DNA of 64,000 bases, taken from contig CM055265.1 in the NCBI GenBank assembly GCA_029237695.1, forward strand, positions 39,921,840 to 39,985,839, given 5' to 3'. Source of the stretch: Conchocele bisecta. Its lineage: Eukaryota; Mollusca; Bivalvia; Lucinida; Thyasiridae. The notes under the pieces were generated by a model that worked only from the letters and a program-made list of their open reading frames with translations, was not told the origin of the DNA and searched no databases. Positions 32,788-43,407 of this stretch are shown one piece after another; positions within the stretch are counted from its first letter, which is position 1; the number at the start of each line of letters is the position of its first letter. The translations under genes were made by a program, and so were the position numbers.

Positions 32788-33173
32788 GTAATAAAAAGCA
32801 ATAATAATAATAATACAGTTATATTCATGAGTTTTGCGACCAGTGTAGATCCAGATCAGACTGTGCATCCGCACAGTAACTGTCTGATCAGGATCTTCAT
32901 TATTCGCCATTTCATCAATGAAACACCGGTCATGCTTCAAACAAGCAATATAGATTTTATCAGAAGCTACACTGATCACAATTCCCATAACCCCCATTTC
33001 TCAATGCAATGTCGAAATGAAAAGTGAACTACTACTACTTTTGATGTCATTTTAGGAAAATATCGTCAATTATAGTGATATTGTTCATGTATTATATAAT
33101 CATACATTGTAACATGTTCGTTACAATACTTTCTGAAATGCCGTACATGTCGTGTCTCAATTATGTTTGACAG

Positions 33174-33356
33174 TCGAAGTCCATCGCCAAACAGCAGCTG
33201 TTTCGGCCCGCCACTGACATCGTCGAGGAGGTCCACCTCACGGACATCACACCTACTGTCCGATTCCTGAAGCCGAAGACTGCGCTGGTGAAGAGAGCCG
33301 TCAACCGGTTTCGATCCAGTATGCGACCGACGTCGCCGACGTCGCTGGACTTTCAG
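33174..33356 (+). CDS. Exon after FLYWCH (linker to MULE domain)
   Basis: Acceptor TTTGACAG and donor GTAACA frame 61 codons in phase 0: SKSIAKQQLFRPATDIVEEV, then HLTDITPTVRFLKPK and a basic stretch (ALVKRAVNRFRSSMRP). This is the usual linker between FLYWCH and the MULE-like transposase domain in metazoan genes of this kind. High GC compared with its surroundings supports an exon. Confidence 0.7.
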
Positions 33357-33719
33357 GTAACATCTAAGCAATTATGTATGTATAAGCCTGTAATAGCAAA
33401 CACATGTGAAATACAGTTAAGTGCATACATGCCAGTACAATAAAGCTAACGTGTAATAACGTGTAATAAGTGATTTTCGTAATAAATTTAAACATTTAAT
33501 ATACAGTGAAAACTGCTTTATCCGACACCTGAGTATTTCGAAAAACATTCCAATTAGCGGCCCCATATCACATTTGCAGGTCAATTTCTTATTTCTTTAC
33601 ATTAAAACACGAAAACTGGTCAATCCGACACACTGGTTAATCCGACATATCGGATATGGTCCCAGAGCATTGGTCGGTTTTTAGCTCGCCTGCACGAAGT
33701 GCAGAAGAGCTTATGGCAT

Positions 33720-36420
33720 ACCCCCGGCGTCGTCGGCGTCGGCTCGTCGGCCTCACGTCGTCCACAAACTAACGTTGGGTAAAGTCTTATAACTTCTGTT
33801 TCCTTTCATAACACCTTGTTTATTACACGCATTCCTAGATGACCCTCTTATCATGCTGTACTAAATCCATGAACCCACCTTACCCAGCCCTTACCCCAAG
33901 TCAAGGTCACAAACTTGGCACTTCATAAACTTAACGTTGTATCTTATAACTTCGTTTCCTTTCATGACCCTGTTACATCATGCATCTCATGAACTCATCA
34001 TGCGTAGCAAATCCATGACCACCACCCAGCCCTTACCCCAAGGTCAAGTCACAAACTTGGCACATTCATAAACTTAACGTTGGGTAAATATCTTATAACT
34101 TCTGTTTCCTTTCATGGAACACCTTGTTATTTCATACATGCATTCCTCAGATGACCCTCTATCATGCTGTAGCAAATACATGACCCACCACCCAGCCCTT
34201 ACCCCAAGGTCAAGGTCACAAACTTGGCACATTCATAAACTTAAACGTTGGGTAAATGTCTGATATAACTTCTGTTTCCTTTCATGGAACACCTTGTTAT
34301 TTCATACATGCATTCCTCAGTGACCCTCTAATGCTGTAGCAAATACATACCCACCACCCAGCCCTTCCCCAAGGTCAAGGTCACAAACTTGGCACATTCA
34401 TAAACTTAACGTTGGGTAAATGTCTGATAACTTCTGTTTCCTTTCATGGAACACCTTGTTATTTTATACATGCATTCCTCAGATGACCCTCTATAATGCT
34501 GTAGCAAATCCATGACCCACCTCTCAGCCATTACCCCAAGGTCAAGGTCACAAACTTGGCACATTCATAAACTTAACGTTGGGTAAATGTCTTATAACTT
34601 CTGTTTCCTTTCATGGAAAACTTTGTTATTTCATACATGCATTCCTCAGATGACCCTCTATCATGCTGTAGCAAATCCATGACTCACCATCCAGCCCTTA
34701 CCCCAAGGTCAAGGTCACAAACTTGGCACATTCATAAGCTTAACGTTGGGTAAATGTCTGATAACTTCTGTTTCCTTTCATGGAACACCTTGTTATTTCA
34801 TACATGCATTCCTCAGATGACCCTCTATCATGCTGTAGCAAATCCATGACCCACCACCCAGCCCTTATCCCAAGGTCAAGGTCACAAACTTGGCACATTC
34901 ATAAACTTAACGTTGGGGTAAATGTCTGATAACTTCTGTTTCCTTTCATGGAACACCTTGTCATTTCATACATGCATTCCTCAGATGACCCTCTATCATG
35001 CTGTAGCAAATCCATCCACCCACCCATAACCATCAGCCCTTACAACAAGGTCAAGGTTACAAACTTGGAACTTGGCACATTCATAATCTTAATGTTGGGG
35101 TAAAATTCTTATAACTTCTGTTTCCGTTCCTGGAACACCTTGTTATTTCATACATGCATTCCTCAGATGACCATCTATCATGCTGTAGCAAATCCATGAC
35201 CCACCACCCAGCCCTTACCCCAAGGTCAAGGTCACAAACTTAGCACATTCATAAACTTAACGTTGGGGTAAATGTCTTATAACATCGGTTTCCTTTCATG
35301 GAACGCCTTGATATTTCATACATGCATTCATCTGATGATACTCTATCATGCTATAGCAAATCCATGACCCACCCCCCACCCAATCGTTACCCCAAGGTCA
35401 CAAACTTAGCATGTTCATAAACTTAATGTTAGGGTAAATGTTGTGTAACTTCTGTTTATTTACAGGGAACGCCTTCATATTGCATACATGCATTCATCTG
35501 ATGATACTCTATCGTGCTATAGCAAATTCATGACTCACCGCCCACCCCTTTCCCCAAGGTCAAGGTCACAATCTTAGCACATTCATAAACTGAATGTTGG
35601 GGTAAATGTATTATAACATGTTTCCTTTCATGGAACGCCTTGATATTTCAAATATGTATTCATCTCATGATACTCTATCATGCTATAGCAAATTCATGAC
35701 CCACCGCACATCCCTTACCCCAAGGTCAAGGTCACACACTTAGTACAGTCATAACCCTAACGTTGGGGTAAATGTATGTTTCCTTTCATGGAACGCCTTG
35801 CTATTTCATACATTCCTCAGATGACCCTCTGTCATGCTGTAGAAAATCCACAACCCACCACCCAACCCTTACCCAAAAGTCAAGGTCACAAACTTAGCAT
35901 GTTCATAAAATAACTTAACGTTGGGGTAAATGTTGTGTAACTTCTGTTTCTTTACACTTTGAACACCTTGATATTTCATACATGCATTCATCTGATGATA
36001 CTCTATCGTGCTATAGCAATTCCATGACACACTGCCCACCCCTTACCCACTCCCCAAGGTCAAGGTCACAAACTTGACACATTCATAAACTTAACGTTGG
36101 GGTAAATTTCTGATAACAACTGTTTCCTTTGATGGAACGCCTTGATATTTCATACATACATTCCTCAGATGACCCTCTACCATGATGTAGCAAATCCACA
36201 ACCCACCACCTAACCCTTACCCCAAGGTCAAGGTCACAAACGTAGCATGTTCATAAACTTTACATTGGGGTCAATGTTGTGTAACGTCCGTTTCTTTACA
36301 CTTTGAACGCTTTGATATTTCATACATGCATTCATCTGATGATCCTCTATTGTGCTACAGCAAATCCATGACCCACCCCACCCCTTTCCCCAAGATCAAC
36401 ATCATAAACGTAACGTTGGA
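33720..36420. repeat. ~166-bp satellite array with GGTCAAGGTCACA
   Basis: About 16 units of ~166 bp share ATAACTTCTGTTTCCTTTCA, ATACATGCATTCCTCAGATG, CATGACCCACCACCCAGCCC, CCCCAAGGTCAAGGTCACAA and CATTCATAAACTTAACGTTG. Left units are more alike than right units. At least nine units carry a perfect AGGTCAAGGTCA. The array lies between exon 33174-33356 and exon 41619-41670. Confidence 0.85.
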
Positions 36421-36918
36421 GTAATAGTTGGGTGATTTATGTAAAGTCGTGCGATATGTCTGCCGAAAGTGATTTTTTTGGCTAAAAGTATTGTTTAGGG
36501 ACTTAGTTAGCAGAAAAAACGTGGTGGCAATTTTACTTTTCATTTTTGATTTTTTTACGGGCCCGCGAAAATACCCCACCCATTTTTTTGCTATTATACA
36601 AGGGTTCACATTTGCATCAGCGATATATACGTGATAAAAATAATATTTGTACCCAAACAATTTATATTATGACACACAAAAGACAAGGTAATATCATAAA
36701 TGTGTATTTACATTTATTCAACGTTATATGCATCCGTGAAAATACCCCACCCACCCATTTACCTGTATGACTATTTGAGTTAGTTGATATTTTAAAAGAT
36801 GTGAGAAGTCTTCGACAAATCACATTTTCTTTATCCTAAATTGATGTATGTCCCAGATAGACACACAATAAGCACGACCTGGGCCTTTCCATTCGTATGC
36901 GATGGTTCTGTTACAACC

Positions 36919-36919
36919 C

Positions 36920-36954
<35 letters not shown>

Positions 36955-36974
36955 CTCTCTCTCTCTCTCTCTCC
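36919..36974 (+). repeat. Poly-C and CT microsatellite
   Basis: A run of over 30 C is followed by about nine CT units. Length is probably unreliable in the assembly. Confidence 0.9.
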
Positions 36975-37039
36975 CATCACTATACAGCTGCACTATTTAA
37001 TTTGTGAAATAGCGTCAATATTTAACGAATAGTGTAAGT

Positions 37040-38699
37040 TGGTTGGCGGTGTATCTACCTATTATATTTGAATGTTGCATATGTAATACTATAATATACT
37101 GACATTAGTATGCCTAACATATGAAAGTGTAAACAAACGAGGAGGAAAATAAATAACTATATAAATATTGGGCCGCGCTCTGTGAAAATCAGCCTTAATG
37201 ACAACATTTTAAATTTGCACTTTTTTACATTTTTCGATGCGGACTCCTTTCAAAGTCAATATGCTGAAAAGAAAATGCAAATATGTTTCATAGTTTTTGT
37301 TTTATCTCACTTTTTGTAGCACCATGTGAACCACGCAGGGAAAAAAAACGTAACGTCATCGAGAAAATGACGTTATTGAAACGCTGACGTTTGTACAATG
37401 CAAAACAACAGCATACAGTAGAAATGCGTGTTCATAGACTCATTGACTGTTCTTGCTGTAAACTGTATTTGCTGATAAGTTGCACTAAATGTATCTACAA
37501 TTGTTAGTATGTATACTATCAAACATTGAACAGAATAAAACTATGATATGTACATGTAGTGAACAAATCAAACGCACCACTATCGATTTTAAATCTATAA
37601 TTAGCCGACCTGTACTTCGTAATTTGCTACTATCGCCAACTGTCACAGATTATGCATATACATGTACCGTCAGACAGATACATTGTAATTATTTGAGAAT
37701 TTAGTTCAGAATCTAATTTACGTTATTTACGTAACAGTTAATTTTGACGTCATTTATTGATGTAGACATTACGTCACTCACCAAAGACCAAACACAACAA
37801 CGAAACGACATTCCTGGTGTTTGAAATTAAACAATCTGTGATTGAAACACATGCACTTTTTTCTGTAGAAATGAATGACCTGAATTTGGTTAACATTTGG
37901 ATAGGCCTATGACTGCACATATCAAGGACTTCAGCATCCGATGGTGTCTCAAGTGTAGTCGGACACCCCGGGGACGAGTTTTAAACCAATTTTAAAATCG
38001 ACTGTCCATCCACCCGACAACTCGGAATTAAATTTACATCTCAGAAAGCGGGAGAACGTTTTCCTGGTGTAGCGGACGGTCTTATGTACATGTACCCCGT
38101 ACTAGCAGGTAGGAGGTCTATGGGTTAATCCTGCGCTGACCCCCACTCCGAGAGGGCAGATATTGTTAGCTGTGTCCGCTTAAAAAAGTTATTGTGTGAT
38201 CCTGTCTATGAATTTACTGCCGGTACTAATTTTGTTATATAAGTTTCTTCAAATTTTATAAATGTACGCATTTATCAACCGTACTTTGTAGATTCCTTCA
38301 TATGTTTGTTATTTGCGTGACTGATGTCCGCGCTACTGCATGCGTACTTATTTAGAAAGTAGAATGTATAATTGTTAAAATCAAAAGTGGCCAACAGACC
38401 ATTCAGGGCAAAATTATCCATTTCTGTGTATTTTTAAATGTGTGTGGGTTTGAATTTTTGATAATGCGTTTACCATTTGAAAAAAAATATATATACATAA
38501 ACCTGTCAATGTCGGGAAAATGTGGCGATGTGACATACATGATTGTATATTGTTACAAACTGTTCTGATAAATACCGGCAGGTTGATATATTATATATAT
38601 TATTGCGCATGTTCATTTCCCCGTGAGTTTTAAATTTGCGACAAACAGTGCAGAAAGTATGGCCAATACGAATTAATTCGCTTTCCATAGACCGACATC
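37040..38699. other. Interior of the TIR structure, no gene
   Basis: No ORF with domain signature and no supported exon; only short random ORFs. Confidence 0.4.
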
Positions 38700-38994
38700 T
38701 ACGGAAGCCCATTAGGGCCACTTCACTTTTTTTTAATTTCCATTTATTCAAGATGTTTTCTTGAATTTTCAAGTTCTTTTTTCGAATTTTCAAGATCTTT
38801 TCTTCAATTTTAAAGTTATTTTCTCGAATTTTCAAGATGTTTTTTCACGAATTTTCAGGATCGTTTCTAATAAAGGATGTTTCAAGATACTTTCTTGAAT
38901 TTTCGAGATCTTTTCTTGAATTTTCAAGATCTTTTCTTGAATTTTCAAAAATGGAAATTAAAAAAAAGTGAAGTGGCCCTAATGGGCTTCCGTA
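38700..38994. mobile_element. Hairpin MITE, TACGGAAGCCC ends, 6-bp duplication
   Basis: TACGGAAGCCCATTAGGGCC at the left is mirrored at 38975-38994. GACATC lies directly outside both ends (38694-38699 and 38995-39000). The inside is a tandem array of ~21-bp units such as TTGAATTTTCAAGATCTTTT, themselves rich in short palindromes. Confidence 0.8.
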
Positions 38995-40609
38995 GACATC
39001 TGAAATCCTTTGATCTCAGCAGAGCGGTAACCTGGTGAGATCACTGTCTGGGTCCCGTCTGGCCCGCTCCCTCCATGCATTCGCAAATCGCAGTAATCCG
39101 CTAATATACGATCCACAGTCTGTATGTGTGACCAGTGTAGATGCTGTTCCGCCTTAATGTTTACCGCTAACCCGACTTTTAAGTTTGTGCAAAACATTCG
39201 GGTGAGTTTACCACCTACCAATAATGACTATAATTTCCGTCGTGTTTAAAAATAAATATGAGTACATGTATTACAAATAATGACTGGGCGATGCCGAGTT
39301 GAGCTGTGTTCAGCCTCGGCAAACACGACACAATACGAATTTGGAGAATGCGGTAGAACAATGTATAAGCCCGCGCCCAGATTGCTCTAGATAAGAACAC
39401 CGAAAAATATAGACACTGATCAGACTGCGCATATGTGCAGGCCGGGTTTGTTAAGCAGTGACTGCAAGCGGAGTAATACGGTTATGTCATGTCATGCCCC
39501 CTAAATTTCCCCCATGCACTGTTAACTAACCACATTCGACTCGAATACATTATCTAACTTGGCTTGTCACGTTCAAATGAAAGTTAGCGTGACCCATCAA
39601 AATGCGTAATGCAGTCTAATCGATAATAGTGCAGTTTTGTGAACTTTTGGAAACAAACATGAAACTGTGCGCACGGGTAGATATCATAAATGTAAGCAGC
39701 ATAGGCTATAGAACCACCCGACAGCACACGGTGGCGCCCTGTGGCGTCACATAATGGCGCACATGGTGGCTCACATTCCCTCGTGAATGGAATGCCCATA
39801 CTACAGGTTTAATTGTGAGTTTTCAATCTTATTAGAAACCAGTACACCAGAAATAGTGTATGCGTAACTTTGCGACGTCATTTTCAGCCTTTTATAACCA
39901 ATGGTTACCAATTATACATAATGGTTAATGTGGCCGCATTTTTTTCAATTTTGAAGCCTGTGTGGGCAACAACAACCCATCTTTTCTTTGCTATTTTACA
40001 CTGGCTCACACGATTCGTCTTCAAACGGTAAGTTTTGTCACGTATACAAAGGATATGCAAAAATGTATGTGATATTAACATAGTGGGTGGGGTATTTTCG
40101 CGGCCGTAAACGATTAAAAATGAAAAATGAAATTGCCACCTAAGATATTTCGTATGCGTTCGTTAAGAATACCATGTTAAAAGTTTACATAATTGCTACA
40201 CACAACATGTACATAAACATTTACAAAACACCCACAATATTCATACTGGCAAATAGGTGGGTGGGTATTTTCGCGTAAGTATACAGAAAAAACAAACACA
40301 ACTTGTCATTGGAATATTGCTTAATTTATTTTTAAATCATCCGACCATAACATCACACTCAAAATATCAGTTTCATCATGTATGTAACGCTGATGCGAAC
40401 GCGAACCCGCGTGTAATAGTAAAACAGTGGGTGGGGTATTTTCGTCGGCCTGTAAAAAGTTAAAAAAGAAAAAGAAAAATTTCCACCACGTTTTATCTGC
40501 TTAATAAGTCCCTCAACAGCACTTCTAGCCAAAACAATCACTTTCGGCAGACATATCGCACGGGAGCCTGTATCATACCATCCAGTACTAGACTATAAAA
40601 TGTCTTTTT

Positions 40610-41010
40610 CATAACTTTCTGTTTCTTTACAGGGAACACCTTCATATTTCATACATGCATTCATCTGATGATACTCTATTGTGCTACAGCAAATCCATAA
40701 CCCACCCCCCCCCACCCACCCCTTTCGCCAAGGCCAAGGTCACAAACTTAGCACATTTATACATGCATTCCTCATGTGAATAGCTATCATGCTATAGAAA
40801 ATCACCAACTTAGTGTGTTCATAAACTTAACGCTGGGTTAAATTTTGTTTTCCTTCTCTTTTCAGGCAGCGCATTGATATTTCATACATGCATTCATCTT
40901 AATATGCTATATCATGCTATATCAAATCCATGACCCACCTTCCACCACTGACCTCAATGTCAAGGTCCACCGCACACCCCTTATCCCAAGGTCAAGTTAT
41001 ATAATATTCA
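40610..41010. repeat. Satellite continuation, diverged units
   Basis: Shares TTCATACATGCATTCATCTG, GTGCTACAGCAAATCCAT and AAGGCCAAGGTCACAAACTT with the main array. Confidence 0.65.
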
Positions 41011-41017
41011 TGTTTTA

Positions 41018-41530
41018 TACCCCCACAAACAAAGTTTGTTGGGGGTATATAGGAGTCAGTCGGGTCGGTCGGTCGGTCGGTCTGTTGGAAATTCCCTTCC
41101 GCTCTATATCTTCTACACCGATGCATGGATTATCAAATGGCTTGGCACAAATGTTTCTCATGATGAGAAGGTGTGTCGCGATCAATAACCACGCACCTAC
41201 ATCCACTGTCAAGGTCACAGTTGAAGGTCAAAGGTCAAACCTATCGAAATTCCCTTCCGCTCTATATCTTCTACACCGATACATGGATTATCAAATGGCT
41301 TGGCACAAATGTTTCTCATGATGAGAAGGTGTGTCGCGATCAATAACCACGCACCTACGTCCAATGTCAAGGTCACAGTTGAAGGTCAAAGGTCAAACCT
41401 ATCGAAATACCCTCGTTTTCTTTGGCTGCCAGTGGGGGTATTCGTGTGCCGACAGGCCACATTTCTAGTTTATGCAACTGTGACAAGTTTGAATGAAGGC
41501 TGCCAACAGGCGAGCTTCGTTGTCTTCTGA
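41018..41530. repeat. TACCCCCACAAACAAAG repeat with two AGGTCAAAGGTCA units
   Basis: Opens with a hairpin (TACCCCCACAAACAAAG / TTTGTTGGGGGTA) and GTCGG repeats. Two ~160-bp units follow (41085-41240, 41245-41400), each with ATATCTTCTACACCGAT and ending GTTGAAGGTCAAAGGTCAAA. Confidence 0.7.
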
Positions 41531-41618
41531 CAACTCTTGTTTCCATATCTCATTACATAGTGTAATTTAATACTACCATGGTTACATTTGTTATCATTAT
41601 GTGTTCCAATCGTTGAAG

Positions 41619-41670
41619 GATGCCCGTCCGGACGTCGCCGTAGAAGCGTTTGTTCTGGATTTCGAGAAAG
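41619..41670 (+). CDS. MULE-domain exon of the FLYWCH gene
   Basis: Encodes DARPDVAVEAFVLDFEK up to a donor GTATGC. The acceptor is doubtful: the open frame continues left through CAATCGTTGAAG, where a CAG is expected but CAA is found. This pairs with the next exon to give part of the MULE transposase-like domain ending in the invariant 'DFEKA'-type word. The exon for the preceding catalytic part was not found between 33356 and here. Confidence 0.6.
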
Positions 41671-41785
41671 GTATGCTGAAATAAATACATAACTTGTCTG
41701 TTCGTTCCATCGTGGTATAATATCTGTTTAATTTGAGAATTAACTGTATCATCATGATGACAAATCATATGGTCATGTTTTGCAG

Positions 41786-41912
41786 CTGCTTGGCATGCGC
41801 TTTCCGACGTCTTTCCTGACGTCACGGCGACGAAGGGTTGCGTGTTCCATTGGATGAATCATCGCACATGCCAGGCAGGACTGGGGATCTACAGACTGGT
41901 GCCACTACTGCG
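41786..41912 (+). CDS. MULE-domain exon (C-x-FHW motif)
   Basis: Acceptor ATGTTTTGCAG, donor GTGAGA. It encodes AAWHALSDVFPDV, GCVFHWMNHRTCQAGLGIYR and LVPLL. 'GC-x-FHW' is the signature of the MULE transposase domain (known for the family), here in a host-style spliced gene. The exon joins 41619-41670 in compatible phase (split codon after AAG). The following exons are not visible in the window. Confidence 0.7.
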
Positions 41913-41937
41913 GTGAGAGGCTGGCACACATAATAGT

Positions 41938-42026
41938 TAGAACTGGTGGAATAGTGTAACTGTTTTACACTTATTTTATTCATATAAACTGCATTTTGTG
42001 CCTGCTGAGTGGGCATGTACCTTTAA
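41938..42026 (+). repeat. Right half of the 413-921 TTAA element
   Basis: Shares AGAACTGGTGGAATAGTG, TGCTGAGTGGGCATGTAC and terminal CTTTAA with 832-921; the left half is absent. Confidence 0.6.
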
Positions 42027-42188
42027 GGACATATATAATGGTCTATTTGTCCAATCTGGTCTTTAACTGCCCTTCTCAGGACCAATATCTTTTGAGGGCT
42101 TATATGATGCTCATAAATTATTATATAATACAATATGCATGATACGTTGATGCTTATTTTATGTGCATCATACTTGTCACACCTCCAC

Positions 42189-42430
42189 GTGGTGCCAACT
42201 GGACAAATGGGGCTTATGGGATTTATGACCCGTGTAGCTCCGGATCAAATATCACACTATGTAGCCTGATAACGTTTCTATATAGTGCGTGTTAGACGCA
42301 TGCCGGACGTTTCATTGACGAAATGTCGAACAATGCAGATCCTGATCAGACGAAAAAAGCACCGTCTGATCTGGATCTGCACTGGTCCAACGCCCCATTT
42401 CTCCAGGCATAGCCAAATGTAATGGCATAA
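42189..42430. mobile_element. GATCAGACTG palindromic MITE copy
   Basis: CTGGACAAATGGGGCTTATG at the left, and the inverted CGCCCCATTTCTCCAGGCAT at the right. Same inner words as 30966-31190. Confidence 0.5.
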
Positions 42431-43139
42431 ATTCAATGTTTCATGTGTACGATCGATTTCATTCATTACAACTGAACACCGAGGTGTTAACATCACAAAC
42501 AAGTCTCGTCACTAATTGCCTGACTTCGAATTATTTATCTGCCTGATTGTAAAATTTAAAAACTGTCTGGATAAACCAAAACTAACAAACTGTACACTCT
42601 GTCTATCTATTGTGGATTCCGAAGGCTTTGTATCGGCCCAGCCGATCTCTGTCATTAGACACATCCACTGTAATGCCTGTATCTACATACATGTTACATG
42701 GTATTAGGGAAACCTAAGAGTTAGCAACTTCATAAGAATTGTGTTAATACGTACAATATAAGGAAATATCCGTGTTATTCCGTGTTTTACCGTGTTATAT
42801 CTGTGACATAGTGTGTGTAAGTGGATCTGGAATTATTTATGTGTCCATATCAGTGTACTTGTGATTATCTCACGGAAATATAGTATCGCGACGAGGGACA
42901 AGCCGGTAAGAGATTTATATATTCCAAATAGGTATAGTTGATGTAATAACAATTGTAATAAACTAGCTGAGCCATATACACTATATTTAATCTCATCATT
43001 AATATAATTTTTTTCATACCGCGCATCGGCGCCGCTAGACATAAATAAAAGCAACAACAATTAGGACGCGGACCATAGAGTGACCACCATTTTCTGATAA
43101 TCACAACAGGTGCGCATCTCCACTATGTCAACACAGTAG
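42431..43139. other. Region before the LINE, possibly its 5' UTR
   Basis: No gene or clear repeat border. Since a MITE at 43146 sits directly before the LINE ORF1, part of this stretch may be LINE 5' UTR; that is a guess. Confidence 0.3.
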
Positions 43140-43145
43140 CGTTCT

Positions 43146-43323
43146 TATGGAAGCCCTGGAGGGACTTCCGACTTCTTTACTTCCGACTTCCGACTTCATT
43201 ACTTCCGACTTCTAACTTCATCACTTCTGACTTCATTACTTCCGACTTCATTACTTCAAGTCAGAAGTGATGAAGTCGGAAGTCGGAAGTAAAGAAGTCG
43301 GAAGTCCCTCCAGGGCTTCCATA
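43146..43323. mobile_element. Hairpin MITE, TATGGAAGCCC ends, 6-bp duplication
   Basis: TATGGAAGCCCTGGAGGGAC and its exact reverse complement form the ends. The arms consist of ACTTCCGACTTC-type tandem units in opposite orientation. CGTTCT flanks both ends (43140-43145 and 43324-43329). Terminus and duplication length match 38700-38994. Confidence 0.8.
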
Positions 43324-43407
43324 CGTTCTAGATATCGTAAACACATCATTTATATAACACCGATACAGCACGGATATAGCGAATTAACAAAACGCTTACC
43401 TAACAAG

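Larger units (their letters stand above)
36448..40562. mobile_element. 4.1-kb TIR structure inside the satellite
   Basis: CGTGCGATATGTCTGCCGAA at 36448 is mirrored at 40562, and inverted similarity continues over 300 bp (GCGAAAATACCCCACCC / GGGTGGGGTATTTTCG; GTTACAT/ATGTAAC words). Satellite units lie on both outer sides, so the structure was inserted in, or captured by, the array. I could not find a target duplication and no transposase is encoded. It encloses a C/CT microsatellite and a small hairpin MITE. Confidence 0.55.

Noticed and set aside
33720..36420. CRISPR-like array
   Set aside because: Units are ~166 bp and similar along their whole length, with no unique spacers, in a eukaryotic context.
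36841..37032. ORF with poly-proline stretch
   Set aside because: It only translates the poly-C/CT microsatellite.
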